Source: Brevundimonas basaltis
GTDB lineage: Bacteria > Pseudomonadota > Alphaproteobacteria > Caulobacterales > Caulobacteraceae
Length of the DNA stretch: 64,000 nucleotides
Assembly: GCF_014202075.1 (NCBI RefSeq)
Contig: NZ_JACHFZ010000001.1
Location: 1 to 64,000, forward strand
Direction: 5' to 3'
This document shows positions 52,056 to 61,581 of this stretch, piece by piece. The notes beneath the pieces were generated by a model. It worked only from the letters and a program-made list of their open reading frames with translations, was not told the DNA's origin and did not search any database. Each line of letters starts with the position of its first letter. Positions within the stretch are counted from its first letter, which is position 1. Position numbers and translations under genes: made by a program.

Positions 52056-52828
52056 CCCGCGCTGGGGGGCTGCTGGTCGGATTCACGGTCGCGGTTCTCG
52101 CCACGCCGGCGGCCGCTGGCGCCTGGAACCAGACCAAGGGCAAGGGCCAGGTCATCCTCAAGTTCGAGCATATGGTCGCCGATCGAGGCTTCGATCCCGG
52201 TGGCGTGCTGGCCGGCCTGCCAGCCGAACGGCGGGACATCTCCCTGGGAGCCTTCGCCGAATACGGCCTGACTGACCGGCTGACCGTCCGGCTCAAGGGC
52301 GACTGGCAGTCCGGCGAGGACGCCTTCGTTGAATTCGAGGGGCGGGGGCCGGTTGAGTTGGGGATCAGCTGGCAGGCCTGGCGCGATGAGGCTACCGCGG
52401 TCAGCCTCTACGCCGGTTATGCACTCGGTGGGGAAGGGCGCAACGCGGGATACGCGGCGCCGGGACGGGGCGATCATGACTGGGAGGTGAGAGCCGCTGT
52501 CGGCCGTTCGTTCCAGAGCGGCTGGGGTCCGATTCCGCCGAAAACCTTCGTCGAGCTGCAGGTGGCGCGGCGCATGCGGCAGGGCCTGCCCGATGAGACA
52601 CGGGTCGATGCGACCGTCGGCGCACATCTCGGGGACGACTGGATGGTGCTGACCCAGGCCTTTGGCGGAGAAACGGAGGACGGCGTGGCGCGCTGGTTGG
52701 CCGTCGAAGCGTCGGTCGTTCGGGACTTCGGAGTTTGGAGCGTGCAGGCGGGCTGGCGCCAGACGGTGGCAGGGCGCGAAACGCCCCAGGCGAGCGGACC
52801 GGTGATCGGCATCTGGCGCCGATTTTGA
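52052..52828 (+). CDS. Exported outer-membrane-like beta-barrel protein
   Basis: A 258-aa protein with a signal peptide (about 1-23, 'LLVGFTVAVLATPAAAGA') followed by beta-rich sequence with Gly and aromatic residues ('EYGLTDRLTVRLKGDWQSGE', 'AVSLYAGYALGGEGRNAGY') and a C-terminal 'GIWRRF' ending in Phe, as expected of an outer-membrane barrel. Function unknown. GTG start overlapping the aldolase stop by 4 bp. Confidence 0.75.
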   Translation: MTRAGGLLVGFTVAVLATPAAAGAWNQTKGKGQVILKFEHMVADRGFDPGGVLAGLPAERRDISLGAFAEYGLTDRLTVRLKGDWQSGEDAFVEFEGRGPVELGISWQAWRDEATAVSLYAGYALGGEGRNAGYAAPGRGDHDWEVRAAVGRSFQSGWGPIPPKTFVELQVARRMRQGLPDETRVDATVGAHLGDDWMVLTQAFGGETEDGVARWLAVEASVVRDFGVWSVQAGWRQTVAGRETPQASGPVIGIWRRF

Positions 52829-52948
52829 CGCGTAGAAATACCGGTCTGTTCAGCGACGGAATTCGAAACACCGCGCGTTGCAGAGACTCCAGTTGCGTCG
52901 ACGGCGGGAGCCGCTAAGTCGGCCCGTCCCGTCCCGGAGCCCGACCGC

Positions 52949-54055
52949 GTGATCAAGCGCCATTTCTTTCTCGCCGCCGCCGCTGTCCTGCTCGCCCTGA
53001 TGGTAGTCGCCGTGATCCTGCGCCTCGCCATGGCGGACGAGGAAAAGGGAGGTGGTCGAGGTGGGCCGGGAGCGGGACGGGGCCAGGTTGTCTCGCAGGC
53101 CGTCGTCGCGCCTCGCGAGTTCACCGATGAAATCCGCGTGCTCGGCGTCGCGCGCGGCCGCCGCTCGGTCAACATCACCTCCTCGACCAGCGAACTGATC
53201 ACACGCGTCCTGTTCACCGATGGCCAACGCGTCGCCGCCGGAGCGCCTCTCGTCGAACTTCAGGCGCGCGAAGAGGATGCCGACATCATCGAGGCGCGGT
53301 CGCGCGTCGCGCAGGCCCAGCGCGAATACGCCCGCTATCGCGACCTTGCCGACCGCGGCGTCGCGCCGAGGGTTACGGCGGAGAACGCCGAGACGGCCCT
53401 CGAGGCCGCACAGGCCGGTCTGGCTGCGGCCCAGGCACGACGGGGCGACCGCCTCATCCGGGCCCCGTTCTCGGGCGTGCTGGGCCTGACGACCGTGACC
53501 CCGGGCACCTTGATCAGCCCCGGGGCCGTGATCACCACCCTCGACGACATCAGCATCGTCCGCGTCGATTTCCCCCTGCCTGAGCGATACCTGTCGGTTC
53601 TTCGGTCCGGGGTGCCGATCATCGCCACCGCCGACGCCTTGGGCGAGCAGAGTTTTTCCGGACGGATCGCGCTGATAGACACCCGCGTCAACGAACAGAC
53701 CCGATCGGCCACCGCCCGGGCAGAGATCGCCAATCCGGGCGGGCTCATCCGCCCCGGCATGTCGATGCGGGTGACGGTGAGACAGGGTCTTCGGCAAGGG
53801 CTCGCCGTGCCCGAGGCGGCGGTCCAGTATGAGGGCGACAGCGCCTTCGTGTTCCGCATCGCGCCGGGCGAACGGGGCCTGACCGCCCAGCGGCTCAACG
53901 TCCAGCCGGGATCGGTGGAGAACGGCTTCGTCGAAATCCTGTCCGGGCTGAACACCGGCGACCGGGTGGTCGCCTCGGGCCTGAACCGCATCCAGCCCGG
54001 TTCGCCGGTGACGGTGGCGGGAGCGCCCGCGAGCCGCGGGGGCGCGGCCCAATGA
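52949..54055 (+). CDS. RND efflux periplasmic adaptor subunit
   Basis: A 368-aa membrane-fusion protein with an N-terminal anchor ('FFLAAAAVLLALMVVAVILRLA'), barrel-sandwich domain ('RVLFTDGQRVAAGAPLVELQAREEDADI'), coiled hairpin ('RVAQAQREYARYRDLADRGVAPRVTAENAETALEAAQAGLAAAQA') and beta-barrel domain. GTG start. It overlaps the RND permease gene by 4 bp, and together they need an outer-membrane TolC-like partner not present here. HAE1-type drug or small-molecule export is likely. Confidence 0.92.
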   Translation: MIKRHFFLAAAAVLLALMVVAVILRLAMADEEKGGGRGGPGAGRGQVVSQAVVAPREFTDEIRVLGVARGRRSVNITSSTSELITRVLFTDGQRVAAGAPLVELQAREEDADIIEARSRVAQAQREYARYRDLADRGVAPRVTAENAETALEAAQAGLAAAQARRGDRLIRAPFSGVLGLTTVTPGTLISPGAVITTLDDISIVRVDFPLPERYLSVLRSGVPIIATADALGEQSFSGRIALIDTRVNEQTRSATARAEIANPGGLIRPGMSMRVTVRQGLRQGLAVPEAAVQYEGDSAFVFRIAPGERGLTAQRLNVQPGSVENGFVEILSGLNTGDRVVASGLNRIQPGSPVTVAGAPASRGGAAQ

Positions 54056-57000
54056 TGTTGTCCGACGTCTCCGTCCGCCGTCCCGTCTTCGCGGCGGTGG
54101 CGGCGATCGTGCTGTGCGTGATCGGGGCCGCAGCCTTCTTCTTCCTGCCTGTGCGCGAACTGCCGGACGTCGATCCGCCGATCGTGTCGGTGAACACCAG
54201 CTACGCCGGAGCCTCGGCCGAGGTGATCGAGAACCGGATAACCGAGCCGATCGAACAGCGCATCGCCGGTATTCAAGGAGTCGAGCGCATCAACTCGACC
54301 AGCCGCGACGGCCGGTCCAGCGTCCGTATCGAATTCTCGCTCGATCGCGACATCGACAGCGCGGCCAACGACGTTCGGGACCGCATTTCGCGCGTCCTCG
54401 GCAATCTCCCGGATCAGGCGGACCCGCCCGAAGTGGCCAAGGCGGACACCAACGGCCAACCGATCATCATCCTGTTCCTGCGGTCCAGCCAGATGGATCG
54501 CCTGGCGCTGACCGACTACGCTGACCGCTACCTGATCGACCGCCTGGCCACGGTGCCCGGGGTCGCCCAGGTGCAGATCTACGGCGAGCAACGCTACTCG
54601 ATGCGCGTCTGGCTGGAGCCCGCCGCTCTCGCCGCCCGCGGCTTGACAGTGAGCGATGTCGAGTCGGCCCTCACCAGCCAGAATATCGAACTGCCCGCGG
54701 GTGCGCTCGATACTGGCGAAAAGAATTACACGGTGCGCGTCGCCCGCAACTACGCCCTGGCGGAGGATTTCCGGCAGTTGCCGATCGGAGCCCGCGGGGG
54801 CGCCGTGTCGGGCGCGCAGTCGGGCGCCCTCCAGAACCAGACCGCCTATGTGACCCGCCTCGGGGACGTTGCGCGGGTCGAGGAGGCTCCGGAAGAGGAG
54901 CGCAGGCTGTTCCGTGGCAACGGCCTCGATCAGATCGGGCTCGCCGTCACGCGGCAGGCCCAGTCCAACGACCTGGCCATCTCCGATGGCGTGCGGGAAA
55001 TGATGGAGCAGGTCCGGCCGAGCCTTCCCGAGGGAACCGAACTGGTCGTCGGGTCGGACAATTCGGTCTTCACGGCCCACGCCATCGACGAGGTATGGAT
55101 CACCATCGGCATCGCCCTGGCGCTGGTCGCGCTGGTCAACTTCATCTTCCTCGGCACCCTGCGGGCTGCCTTCATTCCGTCGATCGTGGCCCCGATCTGC
55201 CTGCTATCGACCTTCATCGTGCTGGCCCCGCTCGGATTCTCGCTGAATCTGCTGACGCTGCTGGCCCTGGTGCTGGCCATCGGTCTTGTGGTCGATGACG
55301 CCATCGTGGTGACGGAGAACATCCAGCGCCGCATCGATCACGGTGAGCCGCCGCTGGTGGCGGCGGAGCGTGGGGCGCGACAGGTCTTCTTCGCCGTCGT
55401 GGCCACGACGATCGTGCTGTTGTCGGTATTCGCGCCGCTGCTTTTCCTGCCCGGTTATGTTGGACGGCTGTTCGTTGAACTGGCGGCCGCCATCGCCGCC
55501 GCCGTAGCCTTTTCGGCGTTCCTGGCGCTCAGCCTGTCGCCGATGCTGGCCTCCAAGATCCTGCGCCCGGCCTCGGGCTCAGGCTGGGTGGCCCGGCGCG
55601 TTGATCGCGGGATGGAGGCGCTGAAGAACTCTTATCGCAACTCCCTGACCGCGCTGCTCGGTCGCCGTGCGGCGGTCGGGGGCGTGATCGGATTGATCGT
55701 GCTCGTCGGGGCGGGGGCGGGAGCCATGTTCCTGACCCTTCCGAGCGAGCTGGTTCCCCCGGAAGATCGGGGCCGCATCGTCGGCCGCATCCAGGGGCCG
55801 GAAGGTGCGGGCTTCGATTACACTCGGCGCATCATGCTGGGGCTCGAGCCCATCCTGGCGGAATACCGGGAGTCCGGCGAGGTCGAGAGCTATCTGATCT
55901 CGGCCCCCGGCTTCGGCGGCGGCAGCTTCAACTCCGGCAACGCCGTGCTGAGCCTGAAGGATTGGTCCGAGCGCAGCCGCTCGGCCGATGAGATCGCCCA
56001 GGAACTGAACCAGAAGCTGCGTAGCCAGACCGACGCCCAGGTGAACGTCAGCGTGCCAGGCGCCTTCCAGCGAGGCGGCGGCAACTCCAACTCGGTCGAA
56101 ATGGTTCTGACCGGCGCCGAATACGAAGACATGTTCGACTGGGTGCAGCCAGTCCTCGCCGCCGCCCAACAGAATCCCGGGTTTTCGCGGCCTCGTCTCG
56201 ACTACGAGCCGAACGCGCCCCGTCTGCTCGTCGACGTGGATCCTCAGCGGGCCGCCGCCCTGGGCGTGTCGTCGCAAGAGATCGGTCGGACCCTGCAGAC
56301 CATGTTCGGCTCACGCCGGGCGACGACCTATATCCGCGGCGGTCAGGAATACGACGTCATCCTGCAGACCGATCTCGAGAACCGGCGCTCGGTCGGCGAT
56401 CTCGAGTCCCTTTACGTCTCCACCGGCAGCGGGCAACTGGTGCCGCTCGCGGCGGTAGTCACGACGGAGACGTCAGGCGATACGCCCGATCGCCGTCGTC
56501 TGGATCGCCAGCGCAGCATCTCCCTGAGCGCCGACCTGAATCCCGGCACGACGCTCGCCGACGCGATGTCGTTCCTGAGCGAACAGGCCGCGCGGCAGCC
56601 GTCGGGCGTGGCCACTGTCCAGTGGGGCGGCGCGGCGCGTGATCAGCAGGAGGCGGGCAGCGCCGTCGGCTGGGCCTTTGCCCTCGCCCTGCTGCTTGTC
56701 TTCCTGGTGCTGGCGGCGCAGTTCGAGAGCTGGGTCACCCCCGCGGTGATCATGCTGACGGTGCCGCTGGCCGCCGCCGGAGGGCTGTTTGGCCTGGTCA
56801 TGGCGGGTTCGAGCCTGAACATATACAGCCAGATCGGCCTTATCATCCTGATCGGGGTGGCGGCGAAGAACGGGATTCTGATCGTGGAATTCGCCAATCA
56901 GTTGCGCGACCAAGGTCGGTCGATTCACGACGCCATCATCGAGGCGTCGACCCTCAGGCTGCGCCCCATCATCATGACCTCCATCGCCACCGCCTTTGGC

Positions 57001-57234
57001 GCACTGCCGCTGGTGCTGTGGCAGGGAGCAGGGGCGGGCAGCCGTCAGACCATCGGCGTGGTCATCTTCGCGGGCGCAATGTTCGCCACCCTGCTGACGC
57101 TGTTCGTGGTGCCGGTGATCTACGGCGTGCTGGCGCGCTTCACCAAGTCGCCGGAATACACCGCCCGCAAGATTGAGGAGTGGGAGGCGAAGGAGGCGGC
57201 CGCCAACGACCCGGCGCCGATAGCCGCCGAATAG
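54052..57234 (+). CDS. RND efflux permease (HAE1 type)
   Basis: A 1060-aa inner-membrane proton-driven pump with 12 membrane segments. 'LSDVSVRRPVFAAVAAIVLCVIGAAAFFFLPVRELPDVDPPIVSV' begins the protein, and the proton relay 'AIGLVVDDAIVVTENIQRRI' has the DD pair in segment 4. The last segments 'LIILIGVAAKNGILIVEFANQLRDQG' are typical. It exports hydrophobic compounds, solvents or antibiotics; specificity is unknown. ATGATG start overlapping the adaptor stop. Confidence 0.94.
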   Translation: MMLSDVSVRRPVFAAVAAIVLCVIGAAAFFFLPVRELPDVDPPIVSVNTSYAGASAEVIENRITEPIEQRIAGIQGVERINSTSRDGRSSVRIEFSLDRDIDSAANDVRDRISRVLGNLPDQADPPEVAKADTNGQPIIILFLRSSQMDRLALTDYADRYLIDRLATVPGVAQVQIYGEQRYSMRVWLEPAALAARGLTVSDVESALTSQNIELPAGALDTGEKNYTVRVARNYALAEDFRQLPIGARGGAVSGAQSGALQNQTAYVTRLGDVARVEEAPEEERRLFRGNGLDQIGLAVTRQAQSNDLAISDGVREMMEQVRPSLPEGTELVVGSDNSVFTAHAIDEVWITIGIALALVALVNFIFLGTLRAAFIPSIVAPICLLSTFIVLAPLGFSLNLLTLLALVLAIGLVVDDAIVVTENIQRRIDHGEPPLVAAERGARQVFFAVVATTIVLLSVFAPLLFLPGYVGRLFVELAAAIAAAVAFSAFLALSLSPMLASKILRPASGSGWVARRVDRGMEALKNSYRNSLTALLGRRAAVGGVIGLIVLVGAGAGAMFLTLPSELVPPEDRGRIVGRIQGPEGAGFDYTRRIMLGLEPILAEYRESGEVESYLISAPGFGGGSFNSGNAVLSLKDWSERSRSADEIAQELNQKLRSQTDAQVNVSVPGAFQRGGGNSNSVEMVLTGAEYEDMFDWVQPVLAAAQQNPGFSRPRLDYEPNAPRLLVDVDPQRAAALGVSSQEIGRTLQTMFGSRRATTYIRGGQEYDVILQTDLENRRSVGDLESLYVSTGSGQLVPLAAVVTTETSGDTPDRRRLDRQRSISLSADLNPGTTLADAMSFLSEQAARQPSGVATVQWGGAARDQQEAGSAVGWAFALALLLVFLVLAAQFESWVTPAVIMLTVPLAAAGGLFGLVMAGSSLNIYSQIGLIILIGVAAKNGILIVEFANQLRDQGRSIHDAIIEASTLRLRPIIMTSIATAFGALPLVLWQGAGAGSRQTIGVVIFAGAMFATLLTLFVVPVIYGVLARFTKSPEYTARKIEEWEAKEAAANDPAPIAAE

Positions 57235-57235
57235 G

Positions 57236-57724
57236 TCAGGGCCGGGCGGCCGGCGGCGAGTAGCCCGTCTCGACCTTAAGGAAGGCGATGACGTCGCGGC
57301 GGTCTTCCGCGTCCGGGATGCCGGGGAAGCTCATCTTCGTGCCCTTCAGGAAGGTGCGCGGGTTCTCCAGCCAGTGGTCCAGCCGTTCGCCGTCCCAGAC
57401 GAAATCGGCCTGCTTCACGGCGGTCGAGTAACTGTATTTCGGATAAGCTCCGGCCCTACGGCCGAAGACGCCATACAGGTTCGGACCAGTCATGTTCGGT
57501 CCGCCCTCGGTGATGGTGTGGCAGGAGCGGCAGCGGGCGAAGACGCGACGGCCATTGTCCAGATCGGCGGCGTTGTACGGAGCCGGCAGGGTCGCGAGCA
57601 GGGCCGCCTTCTGTTCGGGCGTCGGCGCCGGGCGGGCCGGCGCCGACGGCGTGGCTTCGCCGCCATCCTGTCCGCAGGCAGCGAGACCCAGGGTGGCGAG
57701 GGCGATCAGGACGGGTCGGGTCAT
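57236..57724 (-). CDS. Class I cytochrome c lipoprotein
   Basis: A 162-aa c-type cytochrome with lipoprotein signal (LAAC, Cys about 15), heme-binding 'CRSCH' and the axial Met in 'KMSFPGIPDAEDRRDVIAFL'. 'NLYGVFGRRAGAYPKYSYS' is the classic cytochrome c loop. It carries electrons at the membrane, probably to a terminal oxidase. ATG 57724 is chosen. It ends 1 bp after the RND permease stop, in convergent orientation. Confidence 0.9.
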   Translation of the reverse strand: MTRPVLIALATLGLAACGQDGGEATPSAPARPAPTPEQKAALLATLPAPYNAADLDNGRRVFARCRSCHTITEGGPNMTGPNLYGVFGRRAGAYPKYSYSTAVKQADFVWDGERLDHWLENPRTFLKGTKMSFPGIPDAEDRRDVIAFLKVETGYSPPAARP

Positions 57725-57816
57725 GCATGGGCTCCAGTGTCGCCGCAGTGATAGCCGAACCATCGTTTCGGACAACGGCTGCGACGCTTCGGTGGTGGAC
57801 GGACGGCTCTCGCACC

Positions 57817-57831
57817 TGATAATCACTGTCA
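57817..57831 (+). promoter_or_regulatory. Fur-like box upstream of feoAB
   Basis: TGATAATCACTGTCA matches the 7-1-7 Fur motif (TGATAAT-C-ATTATCA) at 13 of 15 positions. It is 28 bp before the GTG alternative start of feoA and may overlap the promoter. This predicts iron repression of feoAB. Confidence 0.55.
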
Positions 57832-57867
57832 AAAGGCGCGCTGATCGCGCCGCCGTGCGTGAGCCTC

Positions 57868-58137
57868 ATGTCCGACACCATCAAACTCAGCCAGGCCCGC
57901 CGAGGCGACTGCGGCGTCATCGTGCAGGTCGGCGACCACTGCCATCATGACGAGCACGCGCTGGAGCTGGAGCGCCGGCTGCTGGAGCTCGGCTTCGTCG
58001 AGGGCGCGCGGATCGAGCTGCTGCACGAGGGCTTGCTGGGCCGCGACCCGATCGCGATGAAGGTCGACGACATGCGCGTGGCGCTTCGCCGTCACGAGGC
58101 CGCGAGTCTGACTGTCCGGGTGGAGCCGGTCGCCTGA
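57868..58137 (+). CDS. feoA: Ferrous iron transport protein A
   Basis: An 89-aa SH3-like cytoplasmic protein: 'LSQARRGDCGVIVQVG' near the start, 'LELGFVEGARIELLHEGLLGRDPIAMKVDDMRVALRRHEA' in the rest. It stimulates FeoB. ATG at 57868 is chosen; a GTG at 57859 is in frame. The stop overlaps the feoB start by one base (TGATG). It is downstream of a Fur-like box. Confidence 0.93.
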   Translation: MSDTIKLSQARRGDCGVIVQVGDHCHHDEHALELERRLLELGFVEGARIELLHEGLLGRDPIAMKVDDMRVALRRHEAASLTVRVEPVA

Positions 58138-60008
58138 TGGACGTCGCGGTTCGGAGCGCGCGGGTCGCGCTCGTCGGCAATCCCAACAGCGGCAAGACCG
58201 CGCTGTTCAACGCCCTGACCGGGGCGCACCAGAAAGTGGCGAACTACGCCGGCGTCACCGTCGAGCGCAAGGAGGGGCTGATCCGCACCGGCGACGGGCG
58301 GACGATGTCGGTGCTCGACCTGCCGGGCACCTATTCCCTGCGCGCCCGCAGTCCCGACGAGGAAGTCACCCGGGACGCCGTGTTGGGGCGGCTGGCCGGC
58401 GAGGCGCCCCCCGATGTCATCGTCGCGGTCGCTGACGCCACCAATCTGCGGTTGGTCCTTCGGCTGATCCTCGAGCTCAAAGCCGTCGGCCGACCGATGG
58501 TGCTGGCCCTGAACATGTACGACATCGCTCAGCGGCAGGGGCTACGGATCGATCTGGAGAGGCTCCAGGCGGAACTGGGCGTGCCGATCGTGACCACGGT
58601 GGCGACGCGCAAGCGGGGGGTCGAGGACCTCGTGTCGGCGGTGAACGCCGCCGCCGGGCATCTCTCTGCGACATCGGAGGGCGGCTGGATGGCGCCCGAT
58701 GCGGAGGCCCTGCGCGGCAAGGCCCGCGAGGCCGAACGCATCATGAAGGCCTGTGTCCGGCCGCCGGAACGACCCGACACCCTGACCGGACGGATCGATT
58801 CCGTCCTGCTGCACCCGGTCGGCGGCCTGTTGATCCTGATGACCCTGTTGTTCGTCATGTTTCAAGCTGTCTTCTCTTGGGCCACGCCCTTCATGGACGG
58901 GATCGAGGCCGGCCTGGGCGCGCTCGGCGTCGGCGTGGCGGCGGTGACGCCCGACGGAATCTGGGAGAGCCTGATCGTCGACGGCCTGATCTCGGGCGTC
59001 GGCAGCGTGCTGGTCTTCCTGCCACAGATCCTGATCCTGTTCCTGTTCATCATCCTGCTCGAGGACTTCGGTTACATGGCCCGGGCGGCCTTTCTGATGG
59101 ACCGGATCATGGGCGGCGCCGGCCTGCACGGGCGGGCTTTCATTCCGCTGTTGTCCAGCTTCGCCTGCGCTATTCCGGGCGTGATGGCGGCGCGGGTGAT
59201 CGACTCGAAGCGGGACCGACTGACCACCATCATGGTGGCCCCGCTGATGACCTGTTCGGCGCGGATTCCGGTCTACACCCTGATCATCGCAGCCTTCATT
59301 CCGAACCAGACGGTGTGGGGATTCGCCAATCTGCAGGGCCTGGTGATGTTCGGCCTCTACGCCGCGGGCATTCTCAGCGCACTGGCGGTGTCGTTCGTGA
59401 TCCGGCGCATCTTCTGGCGCGGCGCGGTCGAGCCCTTCATGATGGAGCTGCCGGCCTACAAGACGCCCGACCTGCGAAGCGTGCTGGTCAACCTGTGGCT
59501 CAGGGCCCGGATTTTCCTGGAGCGCGCGGGGCGGATCATCCTGCCCCTGATGGTGCTGGTCTGGGCGTTGTCGACCTTCCCGTATCCGCCGGAAGGGGCG
59601 ACCCAACCGGCCATCGACTATTCGTTCGCCGGCATGATGGGCAAGGCGCTTGAGCCGATCTTTGCGCCCATTGGTTTCAACTGGCAGATGGTTATCGCCC
59701 TGATCCCCGGCATGGCGGCGCGGGAGGTGGCGGTCGCCGCGTTGGGGACCGTCTATGCGGTGGCCGATCCGGAGACGGCGACGGCGGTTCTGGCGACGAC
59801 GCTGGCGGGACAGTGGTCGCTGGCGACCGGACTGGCCTTCCTCGCCTGGTACGTGTTCGCGCCGCAGTGCGTGGCGACGCTGGGGGTGGTCAAGCGTGAG
59901 ACCAACTCCTGGAAGTGGATGTGGGTGATGGTCGCCTACATGTTCGGGCTGGCCTATCTGGCGGCCTTCCTGACGTATCGCGCGGCGGTCGCGCTCGGCG
60001 GCGGATAG
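58137..60008 (+). CDS. feoB: Ferrous iron transporter B
   Basis: A 623-aa inner-membrane Fe(II) transporter with an N-terminal G protein: G1 'GNPNSGKT', G2 region 'NYAGVTVERKEG', G3 'DLPGTYSL' and G4-like 'NMYD'. The transport domain has Gate motifs 'SSFACAIPGVMAARVID' and 'MVAPLMTCSARIPVYTLI'. It is shorter than E. coli FeoB (773), because the guanine-dissociation region is compact. Translationally coupled to feoA. A GCCCCGCT/AGCGGGGC hairpin (60040-60059) follows. Confidence 0.96.
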   Translation: MDVAVRSARVALVGNPNSGKTALFNALTGAHQKVANYAGVTVERKEGLIRTGDGRTMSVLDLPGTYSLRARSPDEEVTRDAVLGRLAGEAPPDVIVAVADATNLRLVLRLILELKAVGRPMVLALNMYDIAQRQGLRIDLERLQAELGVPIVTTVATRKRGVEDLVSAVNAAAGHLSATSEGGWMAPDAEALRGKAREAERIMKACVRPPERPDTLTGRIDSVLLHPVGGLLILMTLLFVMFQAVFSWATPFMDGIEAGLGALGVGVAAVTPDGIWESLIVDGLISGVGSVLVFLPQILILFLFIILLEDFGYMARAAFLMDRIMGGAGLHGRAFIPLLSSFACAIPGVMAARVIDSKRDRLTTIMVAPLMTCSARIPVYTLIIAAFIPNQTVWGFANLQGLVMFGLYAAGILSALAVSFVIRRIFWRGAVEPFMMELPAYKTPDLRSVLVNLWLRARIFLERAGRIILPLMVLVWALSTFPYPPEGATQPAIDYSFAGMMGKALEPIFAPIGFNWQMVIALIPGMAAREVAVAALGTVYAVADPETATAVLATTLAGQWSLATGLAFLAWYVFAPQCVATLGVVKRETNSWKWMWVMVAYMFGLAYLAAFLTYRAAVALGGG

Positions 60009-60064
60009 CGTCGCGGCGCAGGACCATGGCCAGATCGGCGCCCCGCTGCTGAGCGGGGCCGGAC

Positions 60065-60140
60065 TGGTGCCGGTTGCAGGAATCGAACCCGCGACCTTCG
60101 GTTTACAAAACCGCTGCTCTACCAGCTGAGCTAAACCGGC
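60065..60140 (-). tRNA. tRNA-Thr (anticodon TGT)
   Basis: A 76-nt cloverleaf on the minus strand: acceptor GCCGGTT/AACCGGC, D arm GCTC..GAGC, anticodon loop TTTGTAA with anticodon TGT, variable AGGTC, T arm GCGGG-TTCGATT-CCTGC, discriminator A and encoded CCA. Base 27-43 of the anticodon stem is a G-A mismatch. TGT reads ACA and other threonine codons. Confidence 0.95.
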
Positions 60141-60198
60141 GTCCGTCCGTGACGGGCGGCCCTTATGCTGGCGAGCAGCGGTTGAGGCAAGCGCCTCG

Positions 60199-60603
60199 TC
60201 AGACCTTGGGCTTCATTCTCAGCCCGCCGATGATCGCGCCGCCGACGGCGTAGACGACGAGCAGATGGCTCCAGTCGATAGGCAGCAGCCCCATCGGCGA
60301 GGTCTGATAGATGAAGCCGTAGGCCGAGGTCATCAGGGCGAAGCAGACGCCGGCGACCAAGCCGATCTTGAGCCCCTGGATCCAGCCGCCGCCGTCACGG
60401 CCGATGAACCAGCCGAGGCCGATCATGGTCACCGAGGTCTGAAGCAAGCCTACGAGCATCCACATCGGATTGCCGGAGCCCTCGTCCGAGACGCCGGTCA
60501 GGGCCATCCACTGCTCCTGAAAGATCAGGCCGTACCAGAGGAAGCCGACGAAGAAGGCGGCCACGGTCGCCACGACGACGCCAAGCCAGTTGATCCGGTT
60601 CAT
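60199..60603 (-). CDS. DUF1761 membrane protein
   Basis: A 134-aa protein with four membrane segments; 'NWLGVVVATVAAFFVGFLWYGLIFQEQWMALTG' is the DUF1761 signature. Function is unknown. It ends 'GGLRMKPKV'. It starts upstream of a tRNA gene on the same strand. A normal ribosome-binding site (GGGAGGGGCG) precedes the ATG. Confidence 0.85.
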   Translation of the reverse strand: MNRINWLGVVVATVAAFFVGFLWYGLIFQEQWMALTGVSDEGSGNPMWMLVGLLQTSVTMIGLGWFIGRDGGGWIQGLKIGLVAGVCFALMTSAYGFIYQTSPMGLLPIDWSHLLVVYAVGGAIIGGLRMKPKV

Positions 60604-60684
60604 GAAATCGCCCCTCCCAAGGCGCGGGGTGAGTCCCGCCGGGCAAAGGCTACGCTTGTCGGGTCGGACGTCAATGAACGCTGT

Positions 60685-61122
60685 TCAGTCGAGTTCGGCG
60701 GCGATGCGGTCGGCGAGGGCGCGCAGGGTTTCGGGCTCGGCCATCGGGGCGTGGCCGTGACCTTTCATCGGGCGGTCGGACCAGCGCGGGACGATGTGAA
60801 AATGCAGGTGGAAGACGGTCTGCCCGCCGGCTTCGCCGTTGAACTGCAGGATCTGGAAGCCCTCGGGCCGCAGCGCCTTGACCACGGCGCGGGCGGTGCG
60901 CCGGGTCGCCTCGGCCAGGCGGGCGAGGGTCTCGGGCTCGATATCGAGCAGGGTGCGGGCGGTCGAGGTTTTCGACACGATCAGGACATGGCCCTCGGAC
61001 TGGGGAAAGACGTCCATGAAGGCGAGGACGTGCTCGTCCTCCCAGACCTTCACGGACGGGATCTCTCCGCGCAGGATTTTGGCGAAGATGTTGTCCGGGT
61101 CGTAGGGGGCGTTGAGGGTCAT
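60685..61122 (-). CDS. HIT family hydrolase
   Basis: A 145-aa histidine-triad nucleotide-binding protein: 'FAKILRGEIPSVKVWEDEHVLAFMDVFPQSEGHVLIVSK' and the triad 'FHLHFHIVPRW' (HxHxH). It hydrolyses nucleoside phosphoramidates or adenylates, as in HinT. Cytoplasmic. It lies apart from its neighbours with a gap of 81 bp to the DUF1761 gene. Confidence 0.93.
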   Translation of the reverse strand: MTLNAPYDPDNIFAKILRGEIPSVKVWEDEHVLAFMDVFPQSEGHVLIVSKTSTARTLLDIEPETLARLAEATRRTARAVVKALRPEGFQILQFNGEAGGQTVFHLHFHIVPRWSDRPMKGHGHAPMAEPETLRALADRIAAELD

Positions 61123-61225
61123 GAGGCGCTCCGGCTGCGTCGGGAGAAGCTAGCGGCTGAGGCGGCGAGAGGGGAGCCCCCGCGGCGTTCGGGTGTTAGG
61201 GTCACGGTTCAAAGGGGAGTCGGCC

Positions 61226-61576
61226 ATGCTGCGGTTCATCGTCCAGTTTCTCGTCACCTGCCTGGCCCTGTGGCTGGCGGCGCAGGTCGTGCCCGGCGTC
61301 GGGTTCAGCGATACGACCTCGCTGCTGCTGGCGGCGGTGCTGCTGGGAATCGCCAACGCCATCGTCCGGCCGATCCTGACCATCGTGACCTTCCCGCTGA
61401 CCATCATAACGTTCGGCCTGTTCCTGCTGGTGGTGAACGCGGCGACCATCGGTCTGGTGGCGGCCCTGCTGGGCGGGTTCGTGGTCGACGGTTTCTGGGC
61501 GGGCATAGGCGCGGCCATCGTCACCGGCGTGGTCAGCTGGATCGCGGGCTGGTTCATCGGCGACAAGCGGGACTGA
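61226..61576 (+). CDS. Phage holin-like family protein (four TM, PF04020 type)
   Basis: A 116-aa inner-membrane protein of the PF04020 'phage holin family four superfamily IV' type. 'LVTCLALWLAAQVVPGVGF', 'LLAAVLLGIANAIVRPILTIVTFPLTIITFGLFLLVVNA' and 'GFWAGIGAAIVTGVVSWIAGWFIG' are typical. Despite the family name it is probably a chromosomal membrane protein of unknown role, with no phage genes nearby. AAAGGGGAG precedes the ATG at 61226. Confidence 0.85.
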   Translation: MLRFIVQFLVTCLALWLAAQVVPGVGFSDTTSLLLAAVLLGIANAIVRPILTIVTFPLTIITFGLFLLVVNAATIGLVAALLGGFVVDGFWAGIGAAIVTGVVSWIAGWFIGDKRD

Positions 61577-61581
61577 GGCCA

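Noticed and set aside
60065..60140. tRNA-Thr as an integration site
   Set aside because: No integrase gene and no direct repeat of the tRNA 3' end was found in the flanking sequence.
61226..61576. Prophage remnant suggested by the holin-like protein
   Set aside because: This family is widespread on chromosomes, and no lysin, structural or integrase genes lie nearby.
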